From Bin55 sp028819195 (GTDB lineage: Bacteria > Pseudomonadota > Gammaproteobacteria > Pseudomonadales > Azotimanducaceae): a DNA stretch of 64,000 nucleotides. Position 1 is the first letter of the stretch, and every line of letters starts with the position of its first letter. The notes beneath the pieces were generated by a model that did no database searches, was not told the DNA's origin, and saw only the letters and a list, made by a program, of their open reading frames with translations. Positions 1-8,804 of the stretch are shown in pieces. The DNA lies in NCBI GenBank assembly GCA_028819195.1, contig JAPPMF010000009.1, forward strand, positions 372,001 through 436,000. The letters run 5' to 3'. The position numbers and the translations under genes are program-made.

Positions 1-421
1 CGTGGGGACCACCTGTCAGGTTTTCAATCAAACCAGCGCCTTGCGGAACATAAGCCATACGCAACCTGTTGTTCAAGGTGTCGGTTGATGTACTGTATGA
101 TCTAATTCTCTGGGCAATAACCTCATTCATTATGAGAGGTACTTTGAATGCAGCTGCTATCGATTTTGCGGTAATATCGTCGTGTGTCGGACCGATTCCT
201 CCAGTCGTGAGCACGTAGTCATGTCGGTTGCGAGTTACATTGACATACTCGATAATGGTTTCTTCTACATCTGGAATCACATGTGCGACTGAAATTAATA
301 CACCTTGACGGCGCAACGTTTTAGCGATGTATTGCAGGTTGAGATCTTGGGTCCGACCCGAAAGAATCTCATCCCCAATGATTAACACGCAGGCAGTCGC
401 AGAATCTGTATTCTGGGACAT
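1..421 (-). CDS. CinA-like molybdopterin-binding domain protein (truncated by window edge)
   Basis: The first 140 residues of a protein whose C-terminus lies outside the window. The ATG at 421 opens onto the MoCF/MoaB fold seen in the N-terminal half of CinA and in stand-alone COG1058 proteins. Visible signatures are GDEILSGRTQD at residues 16-26 and TTGGIGPTHDD at 72-82, the pterin/nucleotide-binding loops of this family. Family members act in nicotinamide-nucleotide recycling or have no assigned role. Whether a C-terminal NMN deamidase domain follows cannot be seen, so full CinA and the short form (about 250 residues) remain equally possible. The PlsC gene lies upstream on the same strand with a gap of about 70 bases, so co-transcription is plausible. 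Confidence 0.85.
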   Translation of the reverse strand, partial: MSQNTDSATACVLIIGDEILSGRTQDLNLQYIAKTLRRQGVLISVAHVIPDVEETIIEYVNVTRNRHDYVLTTGGIGPTHDDITAKSIAAAFKVPLIMNEVIAQRIRSYSTSTDTLNNRLRMAYVPQGAGLIENLTGGPH

Positions 422-493
422 CTATGGAATTCTCGCGCTATCTTTCCGGAACTCAATTAGACACAATTGAACTGACAAGATCGAAGAAATTGG

Positions 494-1363
494 TTAGGTG
501 TTGTTGTCTGAGAAAGCTGTCTTCCCACTTCCCAAATCTTTCAAAACAAAATTTTGCAGTTTCTTGGTAGTTTCGGTTACGTTACCTTCAACCCGAGTTG
601 GTTCACCTATGGTGAGTTGATAACGTTGTCCCGATTTATTAAGTAACTCTCGAAACAAACTCATATCACGAAGTTCGTTGTTGATATACGAGACGGCGTA
701 AAAAAAGAAAGTGTTGTGACCTTTGATGTGGATGGGAATAACGTCTAGTTCATACTTTTGAGCGAGTTGCAGTGCGGTGATTTGCCAGGGTTGTTCGACT
801 AATCCGGAAAAACTGGGTAGTGCTAGTTTTCCGGAAGGAAAAATTACTATCAACCGTTCATCTTTAATCGCTCGTTGTAAAGCCCTAATGGTTTCACGGT
901 TACGTTTTGGAGATCGAAATTCGTCTCTCCATTCCACGGGTATGATAATATCAGCAAGTCCAGGTGAAGCTCGAATAGCGTCTCTATTTGCTACAAATAT
1001 GATATCTTGCCGAATCTCTTTGATTGCATCCCACACGGCGATTCCGTCGGCTATTCCAGCCGGGTGATTTGGGGTCACGATTGCAGCACCTGAAGCTGGA
1101 ATATATTGTTTGCCTGTAACACTAAGCTGCAATTGCAGCAAATTCGACATATATTGAAATGTTTCTATACCGCGCAAGGGTGCGATGGTGTCAGCCATTT
1201 GTACGGCTCGGTCATAACCAAGTATACCGTAACTCAATGCTTTAATCACCCGCCATAAAGCCGGATGGCGCATCAGATTTACGGCACGTTCTTCGATCAG
1301 GACGTCAACAATATGACGTTCCGTTTTAGTACTCGTACCTGAGTAAGTCGTCCCGTCAGTCAT
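494..1363 (-). CDS. 1-acylglycerol-3-phosphate acyltransferase-like (PlsC domain) protein
   Basis: A 289-residue lysophospholipid acyltransferase-like protein. The acyltransferase block I reads NHPAGIAD at residues 99-106, giving H-x5-D rather than the textbook H-x4-D of PlsC. This spacing and the later FPSG (175-178) resemble the hemolysin/OlsA-like branch of the superfamily. No clear transmembrane helix is visible, so a peripheral membrane enzyme is likely. The acyl acceptor cannot be told from sequence. It is followed on the same strand by the CinA-like gene and is divergent from the unknown secreted protein that begins near 1.5 kb. The start ATG at 1363 is the first good start. The family call is firm; the substrate is open. 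Confidence 0.82.
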   Translation of the reverse strand: MTDGTTYSGTSTKTERHIVDVLIEERAVNLMRHPALWRVIKALSYGILGYDRAVQMADTIAPLRGIETFQYMSNLLQLQLSVTGKQYIPASGAAIVTPNHPAGIADGIAVWDAIKEIRQDIIFVANRDAIRASPGLADIIIPVEWRDEFRSPKRNRETIRALQRAIKDERLIVIFPSGKLALPSFSGLVEQPWQITALQLAQKYELDVIPIHIKGHNTFFFYAVSYINNELRDMSLFRELLNKSGQRYQLTIGEPTRVEGNVTETTKKLQNFVLKDLGSGKTAFSDNNT

Positions 1364-1567
1364 AGGAAGCAGTCGAGTCAGTCACTTGAATAATTCGCGT
1401 CTCGTATAGAATTGAGAATTATTTTAAAGTGTATTACGAATTTTCTTCACACTCTATATTTTAATAGTCGATGCCCAATGATTAATGCTTCTCGCCTCAG
1501 ATTCCACTTAGAATGGTGTAAAACAGCGCTACGGCGCGATAGAAAGGTTAAATTTAACGTAAAACTA

Positions 1568-2365
1568 GTGGACTCAGCGCTTGAAAGGTTGAAACTAGTA
1601 TTTATCGTTCTAATTCTCGTTCCACTATCGATCTCGAATTCACAGTTGGATGCTACGATATCCGAGGCTGAAAAAGCGTACCTTATCCAGCAAGTGTTCG
1701 AACCAAATGCTAGCTTGACAGGTTTATCTCAAGCATGTGCTTATACAGTTGAGACGACGATAAACAGCAATCTAAGTGTGTCTGAAAGATATACACCGTG
1801 GGAATCTAACCAAGAGCAGTGGCAACTACTTGATGTCAATGGTGAAGTACCAACAAATACCCAGTTTGCTAACTACGTTCCTACAACACGGCAACGTATA
1901 CCGAGTATTGTGAACTTTGAATTCATCGATGAACAAACCCTTGAGTTTGTCGAGGAAGACCTAGAGGGAATTCGATTCAACTTCGAATTTAAGAAAAAAT
2001 ATAAGAACGATAGAGTTCATTCAAATTTAAGTAACACCGTTGTGATTGATCCAGTGTTTGGTAGACTAAAAGAGATTACGAGCGAAGCGCGTGAACCGTT
2101 CAAGGTGTTTCCGTGGTTAAAAGTGAAACATTACGGAAGTACCCAGACTTTTGAGCATGTAACGGAACTAGATTCTGAAGTATTGACTCGGTTTACACTG
2201 AAAGTACATCTGAAATCAGGGAGAACAACAATCGATCGAGATCTGCAGATCAATTACCATTCGTTTGATTGCGCTATGCCTAACGTGGAAGACAGGGAAC
2301 TCAATGAAGGCAATGATTCTGTACCGGAAGCGCAATCGGACGGCTTCCGCGAAACCTTTGATTAA
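1568..2365 (+). CDS. Hypothetical secreted protein
   Basis: I do not recognise this protein. The open frame extends upstream to an ATG at 1412, but the stretch before 1568 reads as unlikely coding sequence. A GTG at 1568 gives a 265-residue product that begins with a convincing export signal: charged DSALERLK, then a hydrophobic LVFIVLILVPLSI core, then polar SNSQ. The mature part is acidic and rich in Thr, Glu and Phe, with alternating patterns suggesting beta structure, and no catalytic motif stands out. Two cysteines (in SQACAYTV and FDCAMP) could pair in the periplasm. It is followed 18 bases later by prmA. The start is uncertain: 1412, 1478 or 1568. Function unknown. Confidence 0.6.
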   Translation: MDSALERLKLVFIVLILVPLSISNSQLDATISEAEKAYLIQQVFEPNASLTGLSQACAYTVETTINSNLSVSERYTPWESNQEQWQLLDVNGEVPTNTQFANYVPTTRQRIPSIVNFEFIDEQTLEFVEEDLEGIRFNFEFKKKYKNDRVHSNLSNTVVIDPVFGRLKEITSEAREPFKVFPWLKVKHYGSTQTFEHVTELDSEVLTRFTLKVHLKSGRTTIDRDLQINYHSFDCAMPNVEDRELNEGNDSVPEAQSDGFRETFD

Positions 2366-2383
2366 AGTAGATTGGGTATCAAA

Positions 2384-3247
2384 ATGTCATGGCTACGGGT
2401 ATCTTTTCCTGTCGATAGTTGTTTGATCGAATGCCTAACCGCTGAACTCCAACGACTAGGAGTTGTATCAGTAAGTCTGTCGAGCGCAGATGGAAATGCG
2501 GTTTTCGAAACTAACTTAGACTCTGAATTACTTTGGGACCGAACTTTTCTTCAAGCGATATTTCCGGTAAACTTCAACTCAGCAATATTACCTGACGTTT
2601 TAGATCAATTTGGTATAAAGCAACGTCGAGTCGATTTCCTACCCGAACAGGATTGGATCGGTGAATGGCAAAAGTCGCTTATACCAAACACGTTCGGTCG
2701 CATAAGCGTTTGCCCGCGACATTACACTGAAACAACAACGCAAACGGTCATTAAATTAGATCCTGGTTTAGCATTTGGGACCGGTGAGCACCCGACGACA
2801 GCAATGTGCCTCCAATGGTTGTCCAAACAAAATTTGATTGGGAAAAGAGTATTGGATTTCGGTTGTGGTTCAGGCATACTCGGAATTGCTGCAAAAAAAT
2901 TAGGAGCGGAAAGTGTCGTATTGGTTGATAATGACCAACTAAGTCTCGAAACCGCGCTAGAAAATGCACAATTCAACCAGGTGGAGGTTTCTCTAGAATC
3001 GAGTATCTCAAAACTTAATCAAGAGTTTGACGTTATCATTGCTAACATTCTTTTGAATGTGTTAGTTAACTACGCGGATCGGTTGTCAGAATTGCTCACG
3101 GTTGGAGGAGAAGTTGTGCTATCTGGGGTTCTTCTAGAGCAGTATGCAGCAATTACCTGTGCTTATTCAGGTATAGAAATCCAGCAAACGAATGGGCAGG
3201 ATGAATGGCTGCTGATTCATGGGTGCAAGACCCGAGCCCGAGCCTAA
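2384..3247 (+). CDS. prmA: Ribosomal protein L11 methyltransferase
   Basis: A 287-residue SAM-dependent enzyme that trimethylates lysines and the N-terminus of ribosomal protein L11. The frame opens at a TTG at 2372, but the ATG at 2384 gives MSWLRVSF, which matches the usual PrmA N-terminus, so I take that start. An N-terminal substrate-recognition domain precedes the linker block FGTGEHPTT near residue 131 that is diagnostic for PrmA. The SAM loop LDFGCGSG (157-164) and the NILLNVL catalytic-face motif follow. Length and motif order are normal. It sits 26 bases before purH and probably shares its transcript. Confidence 0.95.
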   Translation: MSWLRVSFPVDSCLIECLTAELQRLGVVSVSLSSADGNAVFETNLDSELLWDRTFLQAIFPVNFNSAILPDVLDQFGIKQRRVDFLPEQDWIGEWQKSLIPNTFGRISVCPRHYTETTTQTVIKLDPGLAFGTGEHPTTAMCLQWLSKQNLIGKRVLDFGCGSGILGIAAKKLGAESVVLVDNDQLSLETALENAQFNQVEVSLESSISKLNQEFDVIIANILLNVLVNYADRLSELLTVGGEVVLSGVLLEQYAAITCAYSGIEIQQTNGQDEWLLIHGCKTRARA

Positions 3248-3273
3248 TTTACGCATAAAGACAACTACCTGAA

Positions 3274-4818
3274 ATGACAGAATTTAAACCCAAACGTGCC
3301 CTTCTTTCTGTTTCTGACAAATCCGGTCTAACCGAATTAGCAGACTCACTAAGAAAACTTGGCTGTGAGCTTATAGCAACGGGTGGGACCGGGCGAACTT
3401 TACAGGACAATGACATACTGTACACCGAACTCGCACAAGTCACTGAGTTTCCCGAAATTATGGATGGTCGAGTCAAAACGCTCCATCCGTTGATTCACGG
3501 TGGGATACTTTCCCGTAGAGTCTACGATGAAGAGACGGTCAAATCACATCAGATAAGTGAAATCGACCTCGTGGTTGTTAATCTCTATCCGTTTGAACGG
3601 ACAATTAGCAATCCAAACCATACCCCCACTGACGCGGTGGATAATATTGATATTGGGGGACCTACCTTGATTCGCGCCGCCGCGAAGAATCATCAACATG
3701 TACTCGTTGTCGTTGAACCCACCGACTATTCAGAGGTGATTGACTTACTTTCCTGTGGAAAGGTTGATCGTGAATATCGAATTGCTATGGCTAGCAAAGC
3801 CTTCCAACACATAGCAGCTTACGATATCGTGATTGCCAATTATTTTTCCAAAGAAGAGCCACTACCAGAAAAGTTGTTGTTTTCTGCTGATTTACGACAA
3901 CCATTACGTTATGGCGAAAACCCTCATCAACGAGCAGGTTATTACATAACTTCATCGACGAATCTTCAAACATTTGCTACAGACAAACTTTTGCAGGGAA
4001 AGGAACTGTCCTACAACAATATAGCGGACGCCACGGCAGCGTTTACGACCGTGAGTAGTTTTTTTGACCCAACCTGCGTTATCGTTAAACACAACACACC
4101 GTGTGGCGTAGCTCAACGAACTACCCCTAAGGAAGCCTATGAAGCCGCGTTTGGTTGCGACCCAAAGTCTGCTTTTGGTGGAGTGATTGCTTTTAATCGA
4201 GAAGTTGATGCAGAAACAGTTAGTACCATTTTGCAAGCCCAATTTGTCGAAGTGATTCTTGCACCTAAGTTTCAACTTGCAGCACTGGATGCCGCTATGG
4301 TACGTCCGGCAGTGAGATTAATAGAAATAAGTGAACATCAGGCGATCAATGATCGCATGAATGTACAACAATCAGGTAGCGGTTTTTTATTTCAGGATGC
4401 TGATCAAAGCCCAATAGCTTATGACACTTATCGCTGTGTTACAAAACGTCAACCCGACGAATTCGAGAAACTCGATTTAGAGTTTGCTTGGCGCGTTGTA
4501 AGGTTCGTAAAGTCGAATGCGATCGTACTTGGTTCTGAACGGCGAACCATAGGAATCGGTGGAGGGCAGACTAGTCGCGTAATGAGTGTTCGAATCGCGT
4601 TATGGAAAGCGCAAGAAGAGGGTTTAGATACCAGTGGTGCAGTATTAGCTTCGGATGCATTTTTTCCTTTTCCAGATAGTATCGAAATCGCGAGTAAGGC
4701 TGGAATAAGTGCAGTTATACAACCTGGCGGTTCAGTTAAAGATGATGCTGTGATTGAGGCAGCTAATGCGCATCAGATTGCGATGATTTTCACAGGAGTG
4801 CGACATTTTCGACATTAG
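3274..4818 (+). CDS. purH: Bifunctional AICAR formyltransferase / IMP cyclohydrolase
   Basis: A 514-residue enzyme for the last two steps of de novo purine synthesis: formylation of AICAR with 10-formyl-THF and ring closure to IMP. The N-terminal MGS-like cyclohydrolase domain starts ALLSVSDKSG and carries the GGTGRT loop. The C-terminal transformylase contains YNNIADATAA and the catalytic KHNTPCG motif near residue 271. It ends in the canonical MIFTGVRHFRH. Length is normal. purD begins 12 bases downstream, the purH-purD order common in proteobacteria, so the two are almost certainly one unit. I see no obvious PurR-type operator upstream. Confidence 0.97.
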   Translation: MTEFKPKRALLSVSDKSGLTELADSLRKLGCELIATGGTGRTLQDNDILYTELAQVTEFPEIMDGRVKTLHPLIHGGILSRRVYDEETVKSHQISEIDLVVVNLYPFERTISNPNHTPTDAVDNIDIGGPTLIRAAAKNHQHVLVVVEPTDYSEVIDLLSCGKVDREYRIAMASKAFQHIAAYDIVIANYFSKEEPLPEKLLFSADLRQPLRYGENPHQRAGYYITSSTNLQTFATDKLLQGKELSYNNIADATAAFTTVSSFFDPTCVIVKHNTPCGVAQRTTPKEAYEAAFGCDPKSAFGGVIAFNREVDAETVSTILQAQFVEVILAPKFQLAALDAAMVRPAVRLIEISEHQAINDRMNVQQSGSGFLFQDADQSPIAYDTYRCVTKRQPDEFEKLDLEFAWRVVRFVKSNAIVLGSERRTIGIGGGQTSRVMSVRIALWKAQEEGLDTSGAVLASDAFFPFPDSIEIASKAGISAVIQPGGSVKDDAVIEAANAHQIAMIFTGVRHFRH

Positions 4819-4830
4819 AGTGGAGACAAG

Positions 4831-6108
4831 ATGATGCAAGTTCTAGTCATTGGTTCAGGTGGAAGAGAACATGCCTTGGCGTGGTGTTTAACGAAGAGTC
4901 CGCAAGTGTCACAGGTTTATGTGGCCCCTGGAAACTATGGAACACAAAGTGAGCCAGGCGTAACTAATATTGCACTCGAAGCGAATGATCATGCTAGCCT
5001 CATAGACTTTGTGAAGCATAAGAATATTGAGCTTACTATTGTTGGACCGGAACAACCGATTGCTGAGGGTATTCGTGATCAATTCGATATGCACGACTTA
5101 AAGTGTTTTGCACCTTCTCAAGCGGCTGGACAGTTAGAGTCGTCGAAATCATTTGCTAAAGCTTTCATGCAACGACACAACATACCGACAGCACGCGCTT
5201 TTGTAACCAGTGATATTTGCGAGGCGATAGCACATTTGGAAGATGTAACTCTACCGATAGTTCTCAAAGCGGATGGGTTGGCTGCAGGTAAAGGTGTAGT
5301 GATTTCGACAACGCGAGAAGGTGCAATAGAAACCGCTGAAGACATGCTCTCGGGCCAGGCTTTTGGACAAGCAGGGAGAAAGATTGTTATTGAAGAATTT
5401 CTCGTCGGAGAAGAGGCAAGTTTTATCGTTATGACAGATGGTAAAGTTGCTGTTCCGTTTGCGAGTTCACAAGACCACAAACCGGTATTCGATGGCGACG
5501 AAGGTCCAAACACTGGAGGGATGGGAGCATATTCCCCTGCACCCGTCTTGACTACTGCAATTGAAGCGCAGGTAATGGAGCGAATTGTGAATCCGACGAT
5601 TCAGGGGATGGCTATAGAAGGAAACCCATTCCAAGGATTTTTGTATGTTGGACTCATGATTTCTGATTGTGAGCCCTATGCCGTGGAATTTAACTGCCGT
5701 TTTGGTGATCCAGAAGCACAACCAGTTTTGTACAGGTTGAAGTCGGATCTTGCGGCAATGTGTGAACTTGCACTGGGGGATGGTTTAGTCGGTACTGAGT
5801 TGGAATTTGATTCAAATTGTACGGTGGCAGTCGTACTCGCTTCTGGTGGCTATCCAGGGAGTTATCAAACCGGATTAAGGATTAGTGGGTTAAATCAAAC
5901 TCAACAACATACGAAGATTTTTCATGCTGGTACACGTTCTAACGGTGAAGGTGAAGTACTCACAAGTGGAGGGCGGGTCTTAGCGGTACTCGGAGCAGGG
6001 AAGTCGACTGTTCAAGCGATTGACCGCGCGTATGCTCGCGCGCAAGCAATCCAATGGAAAGACATGCACTTTAGGTCTGATATTGGAAGTAAAGCATTGG
6101 GACGATAG
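4831..6108 (+). CDS. purD: Phosphoribosylamine-glycine ligase (GAR synthetase)
   Basis: A 425-residue ATP-grasp ligase that joins glycine to 5-phosphoribosylamine, the second step of purine synthesis. The N-terminal Rossmann-like motif VLVIGSGGREHALAW is diagnostic. The ATP-grasp core shows VLKADGLAAGKGV, IEEFLVGEEASF near residue 185, the GGMGAYSP loop and NCRFGDPEAQ. Two adjacent ATGs (4831 and 4834) are possible starts; GGAGACAAG just upstream can serve either. It follows purH by 12 bases and precedes coq7 by 8, so purH-purD-coq7 read as one operon. Nothing is missing from the active site. Confidence 0.97.
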   Translation: MMQVLVIGSGGREHALAWCLTKSPQVSQVYVAPGNYGTQSEPGVTNIALEANDHASLIDFVKHKNIELTIVGPEQPIAEGIRDQFDMHDLKCFAPSQAAGQLESSKSFAKAFMQRHNIPTARAFVTSDICEAIAHLEDVTLPIVLKADGLAAGKGVVISTTREGAIETAEDMLSGQAFGQAGRKIVIEEFLVGEEASFIVMTDGKVAVPFASSQDHKPVFDGDEGPNTGGMGAYSPAPVLTTAIEAQVMERIVNPTIQGMAIEGNPFQGFLYVGLMISDCEPYAVEFNCRFGDPEAQPVLYRLKSDLAAMCELALGDGLVGTELEFDSNCTVAVVLASGGYPGSYQTGLRISGLNQTQQHTKIFHAGTRSNGEGEVLTSGGRVLAVLGAGKSTVQAIDRAYARAQAIQWKDMHFRSDIGSKALGR

Positions 6109-6116
6109 AGACAAGA

Positions 6117-6746
6117 ATGTTCATCAGTAAGTCAAAAATAGATCGGTTTATTCGTATCGTAGATGCCGGATTACGTTCTGTCGTCGGTACCCAACAACCT
6201 ATTGTTCTACCAATCGATGAAGAATGCGAACTAACGTATGCAGAAGCAAAGAAGTCAGCGCAGTTAATGCGTGTTAACCATACGGGCGAAGTTTGCGCGC
6301 AAGGCCTATACGAGGGACAAGCTTTAGTAGCGCGCGATAAAAACGTTCGTGAACATTTAATGCAAGCAGCAGCAGAAGAGCGAGTACACTTAGATTGGTG
6401 TAAAACTAGATTAATTGAATTGGGAAGCTCTACAAGTGCGCTCACTCCATTCTTTTTCGGTGCATCCGTTGGTTTAGGTGTGATTTCTGGATTACTGGGA
6501 GATCGAATAAGTTTGGGTTTTGTCGAAGCAACCGAAGATGAAGTCTGTAAGCATCTTGATCGACACCTGAATACGTTATCGGGTAGTGACGTCCGAAGTC
6601 ATTCGATTTTGAAAAAAATTCGGTTGGATGAAGAAAAACATCAGCGAGCTGCCTTGCAAGATGGTGGCATTGAGTTTCCACAAGTAATGAAACGTACAAT
6701 GGCTGCCATGTCTCGAGTAATGACAAAAACCACGAAACATTTTTAA
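6117..6746 (+). CDS. coq7: 2-polyprenyl-3-methyl-6-methoxy-1,4-benzoquinone monooxygenase (Coq7)
   Basis: A 209-residue di-iron hydroxylase that makes demethylubiquinone from demethoxyubiquinone. The carboxylate-bridged site is visible: E58 in HTGEV, E88 and H91 in EERVH, glutamates in VEATED near 137-140, and E172/H175 in EEKH. A short hydrophobic helix (FFFGASVGLGVISGLLG) gives the membrane-surface binding typical of Coq7. The presence of this oxygen-dependent step implies aerobic ubiquinone respiration, consistent with the cytochrome bc1 genes at the far end of the window. It follows purD by 8 bases and is the last gene of that run. Confidence 0.95.
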   Translation: MFISKSKIDRFIRIVDAGLRSVVGTQQPIVLPIDEECELTYAEAKKSAQLMRVNHTGEVCAQGLYEGQALVARDKNVREHLMQAAAEERVHLDWCKTRLIELGSSTSALTPFFFGASVGLGVISGLLGDRISLGFVEATEDEVCKHLDRHLNTLSGSDVRSHSILKKIRLDEEKHQRAALQDGGIEFPQVMKRTMAAMSRVMTKTTKHF

Positions 6747-6953
6747 CGGACAGTCACGGTTCGTTCTTACGATCTTCAGAGTATTGCCTTATACAACCAA
6801 TAACGCCGAGAGGAAAAAAAAGCGGTTATACTAGTGGGCAGTGTATGCTATCTTTATCGAGCTTACATCAATGGTCCGGTAACAATTACTTGACCAAATC
6901 AGAAATCTATTGTTAGAACACCGAGATCCCTCTTGTTCCGTCAATAATCTGAC

Positions 6954-7442
6954 TTACTCATTTTCGACGTCACTCGATACCGGTTTGGCTTCACCAAAAC
7001 TTGCGACAAGAACCAAAGCACAACCGATTAACGTCGGGACCATGACTATGGTAATGGCTAAACCACAGAAAAGAACACCAGCAACTGCTGCAAGGCTCGC
7101 GATCGCAGGTGTAATGACTGGCATACTACTAACGTTGATCAGAACAGTTACAAGAACAATCAGGGACAAGAGTGCGCCGAGGATTCCGTGCCCTCGCATT
7201 TCTTGGGAATCTGTGTTTAAAACCAACTCTTCAAAGAATTCTGCCCCTTGTTGCGCTTGCTCCTTCTCAGCATCTGATAAGTCCGCTGTAGTCTGTTCCA
7301 TGCCTTCGCCTATAGCTTCGGAAAATTCTTCAGGATTTTCCTGAGCCATTTGTATCACTATCGCTGTTACGAATACGACAAGAGATACGATGATTCCAAT
7401 AGAAGCAAAAACACTAGCAATAATTTTTCCGGCTTTTTTCAT
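6954..7442 (-). CDS. Small membrane protein (MKKAG paralogue A, DUF4064-like, tentative)
   Basis: A 162-residue protein that I cannot assign to a function. It opens MKKAGKIIASVF and has a first hydrophobic helix (about 8-30). An acidic loop rich in Glu follows (about 35-85, with EEFSEAIGEGMEQ), then two or three more helices (about 87-155) and an acidic tail. The layout and the MKKAG opening match the next gene upstream on the same strand (7531-7968), so the two look like diverged duplicates. A TATAAC hexamer lies about 35 bases upstream of the ATG and an AGAGAG ribosome-binding-like run lies close to it, so it may have its own promoter. The DUF4064-like label is only an impression from helix layout. 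Confidence 0.65.
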   Translation of the reverse strand: MKKAGKIIASVFASIGIIVSLVVFVTAIVIQMAQENPEEFSEAIGEGMEQTTADLSDAEKEQAQQGAEFFEELVLNTDSQEMRGHGILGALLSLIVLVTVLINVSSMPVITPAIASLAAVAGVLFCGLAITIVMVPTLIGCALVLVASFGEAKPVSSDVENE

Positions 7443-7530
7443 GTGTGATTCTCTCTAAAAGTAAAAGTTATACCTTAAAACAACGACTTACTGCCGTCGA
7501 AGAAAATTATATCTCCAAGTTCTGAGCTAG

Positions 7531-7968
7531 TCAACTTTCTGAATGTTGTAATTCAGTTGGCGCTGTTGTCGTAGTTGGTTTCTCCAAACAGACAAAGATT
7601 CCACCAAGTATAGAGAGAATTAAAGATAAGGCGAAAAAATTGCCTAGGACTAAACCGATTATCGAGCAAATGATGATGATTAATCCCACTAGAATTGGTT
7701 TTTTAGTCATGAATGCGAAAATTCCCAGACCGAGCGTTACGGCACAGAAGAACAATGCTCCTAAAGCCATGCCAATGAGTAACGTACCACCCACCTCGAT
7801 TTCTTCACCGGTTTCTTCGTCATATGCCTCTATAACGCTAGTCGTGGTTCCCTCCTCTTCATCAACAATTTCAATCTCAAGTAAAGCCCCAATACCAAGA
7901 AAGATAAGTATCGGGAAAAACGACAAGCACGCGCCGATAATAGTTAATATTCCACCAGCTTTTTTCAT
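7531..7968 (-). CDS. Small membrane protein (MKKAG paralogue B, DUF4064-like, tentative)
   Basis: A 145-residue membrane protein with no recognised function. It starts MKKAGGILTIIG, followed by a helix (about 5-30), an acidic loop DEEEGTTTSVIEAYDEETGE (about 36-56), then three closely packed hydrophobic helices (about 60-128) and a short polar tail. It shares the first five residues, the helix-acidic loop-helices plan and strand with the gene at 6954-7442, 88 bases downstream. An AAAGGAA ribosome-binding site lies 5 bases before the ATG. No partner enzyme is adjacent. Confidence 0.65.
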   Translation of the reverse strand: MKKAGGILTIIGACLSFFPILIFLGIGALLEIEIVDEEEGTTTSVIEAYDEETGEEIEVGGTLLIGMALGALFFCAVTLGLGIFAFMTKKPILVGLIIIICSIIGLVLGNFFALSLILSILGGIFVCLEKPTTTTAPTELQHSES

Positions 7969-8219
7969 TTCTGTTCCTTTATAAGTAATACCTTCGTCAC
8001 ATAGCGTTATGTAACGTCAGGTCGCCCATAGATCGAACAGATTCATCTAATCATGTTCCAATCACTGAGGACGACCGGACATTTTGCGGTTCAGCCTTTG
8101 CTCTTTGACACATGCAATGCTCTGTATTGTAAATCGCGAGCACAGTCGAGCAGAACCTGATTCAGCAGTGTTCGTTCGCGGCCACATCATTAACAGCGTA
8201 CGTCTTATACGATCTCAAA

Positions 8220-8654
8220 CTAGTGGGAAATCTTCGGGTGGTACATGATCTGAACTTTCACCCCATCGGGATCCCAAATATAAAAACTTCGTGCACCGTC
8301 TCGATGCGTCCTTGGCTGACCATCCGTGGATACATTGACATTTCGGAAATACTCATACCACAGGTCCACATCCTGCATACTGGCTACAACGAACCCAATA
8401 TGATCAAGTTTAGTGTCGTCTGAGAAATTTTTTTTTTGTGCCCGATGTAGCGCTATGTTGTCCGTCCCATTCGTCAGATACACGTTATCTTTATCCGGTT
8501 CCCAATCGACAATTAGGCCTAGACATTCCACATAAAACTGTCTGCTTGCTTCATAATTTGACGAATAGAGAGCTACGTGTCGCAACCCCAAACTCGCGGC
8601 GGGAATTGTTAACGTTCCTTGTGATTCTGGAGTTGCTGTTTTAGTAGGTCTCAT
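8220..8654 (-). CDS. VOC (glyoxalase/dioxygenase fold) family protein
   Basis: A 144-residue protein of the vicinal oxygen chelate superfamily. Two beta-alpha-beta-beta-beta modules are readable. The first begins LRHVALYSSNYEASRQFYVECLG and the second begins LDHIGFVVASMQDVDLW; the C-terminal edge is FYIWDPDGVKVQIMYHP. Metal ligands in this fold are a His on the first strand of each module (HVAL and HIGF) and a Glu on the last. Here the last strand reads VKVQIMY, with Gln where Glu is usual, so the metal site may be altered. Specific substrate unknown. It stands alone, divergent from the PEBP gene. Confidence 0.82.
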   Translation of the reverse strand: MRPTKTATPESQGTLTIPAASLGLRHVALYSSNYEASRQFYVECLGLIVDWEPDKDNVYLTNGTDNIALHRAQKKNFSDDTKLDHIGFVVASMQDVDLWYEYFRNVNVSTDGQPRTHRDGARSFYIWDPDGVKVQIMYHPKISH

Positions 8655-8804
8655 TGGTTCTATAACGGTACGAGTGGTACTCAGGTTACACCTCAGTTAA
8701 TCAACTATTTGTTCAATTGGTAGTGAAACGTTAAGAATTTTAGCATTACATAATAAAATTAACTCTAAGTTGGATTAGAGATTTGCTCAAACGGAGCCGC
8801 AATT

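Noticed and set aside
1412..1567. The longer N-terminus of the secreted protein before prmA
   Set aside because: It adds residues of unlikely composition before a good signal peptide. The GTG at 1568 is preferred, though not proven.
6910..7344. A 144-residue plus-strand frame antisense to MKKAG paralogue A
   Set aside because: Low-complexity Ser/Thr sequence that mirrors the helices on the other strand; no domain.
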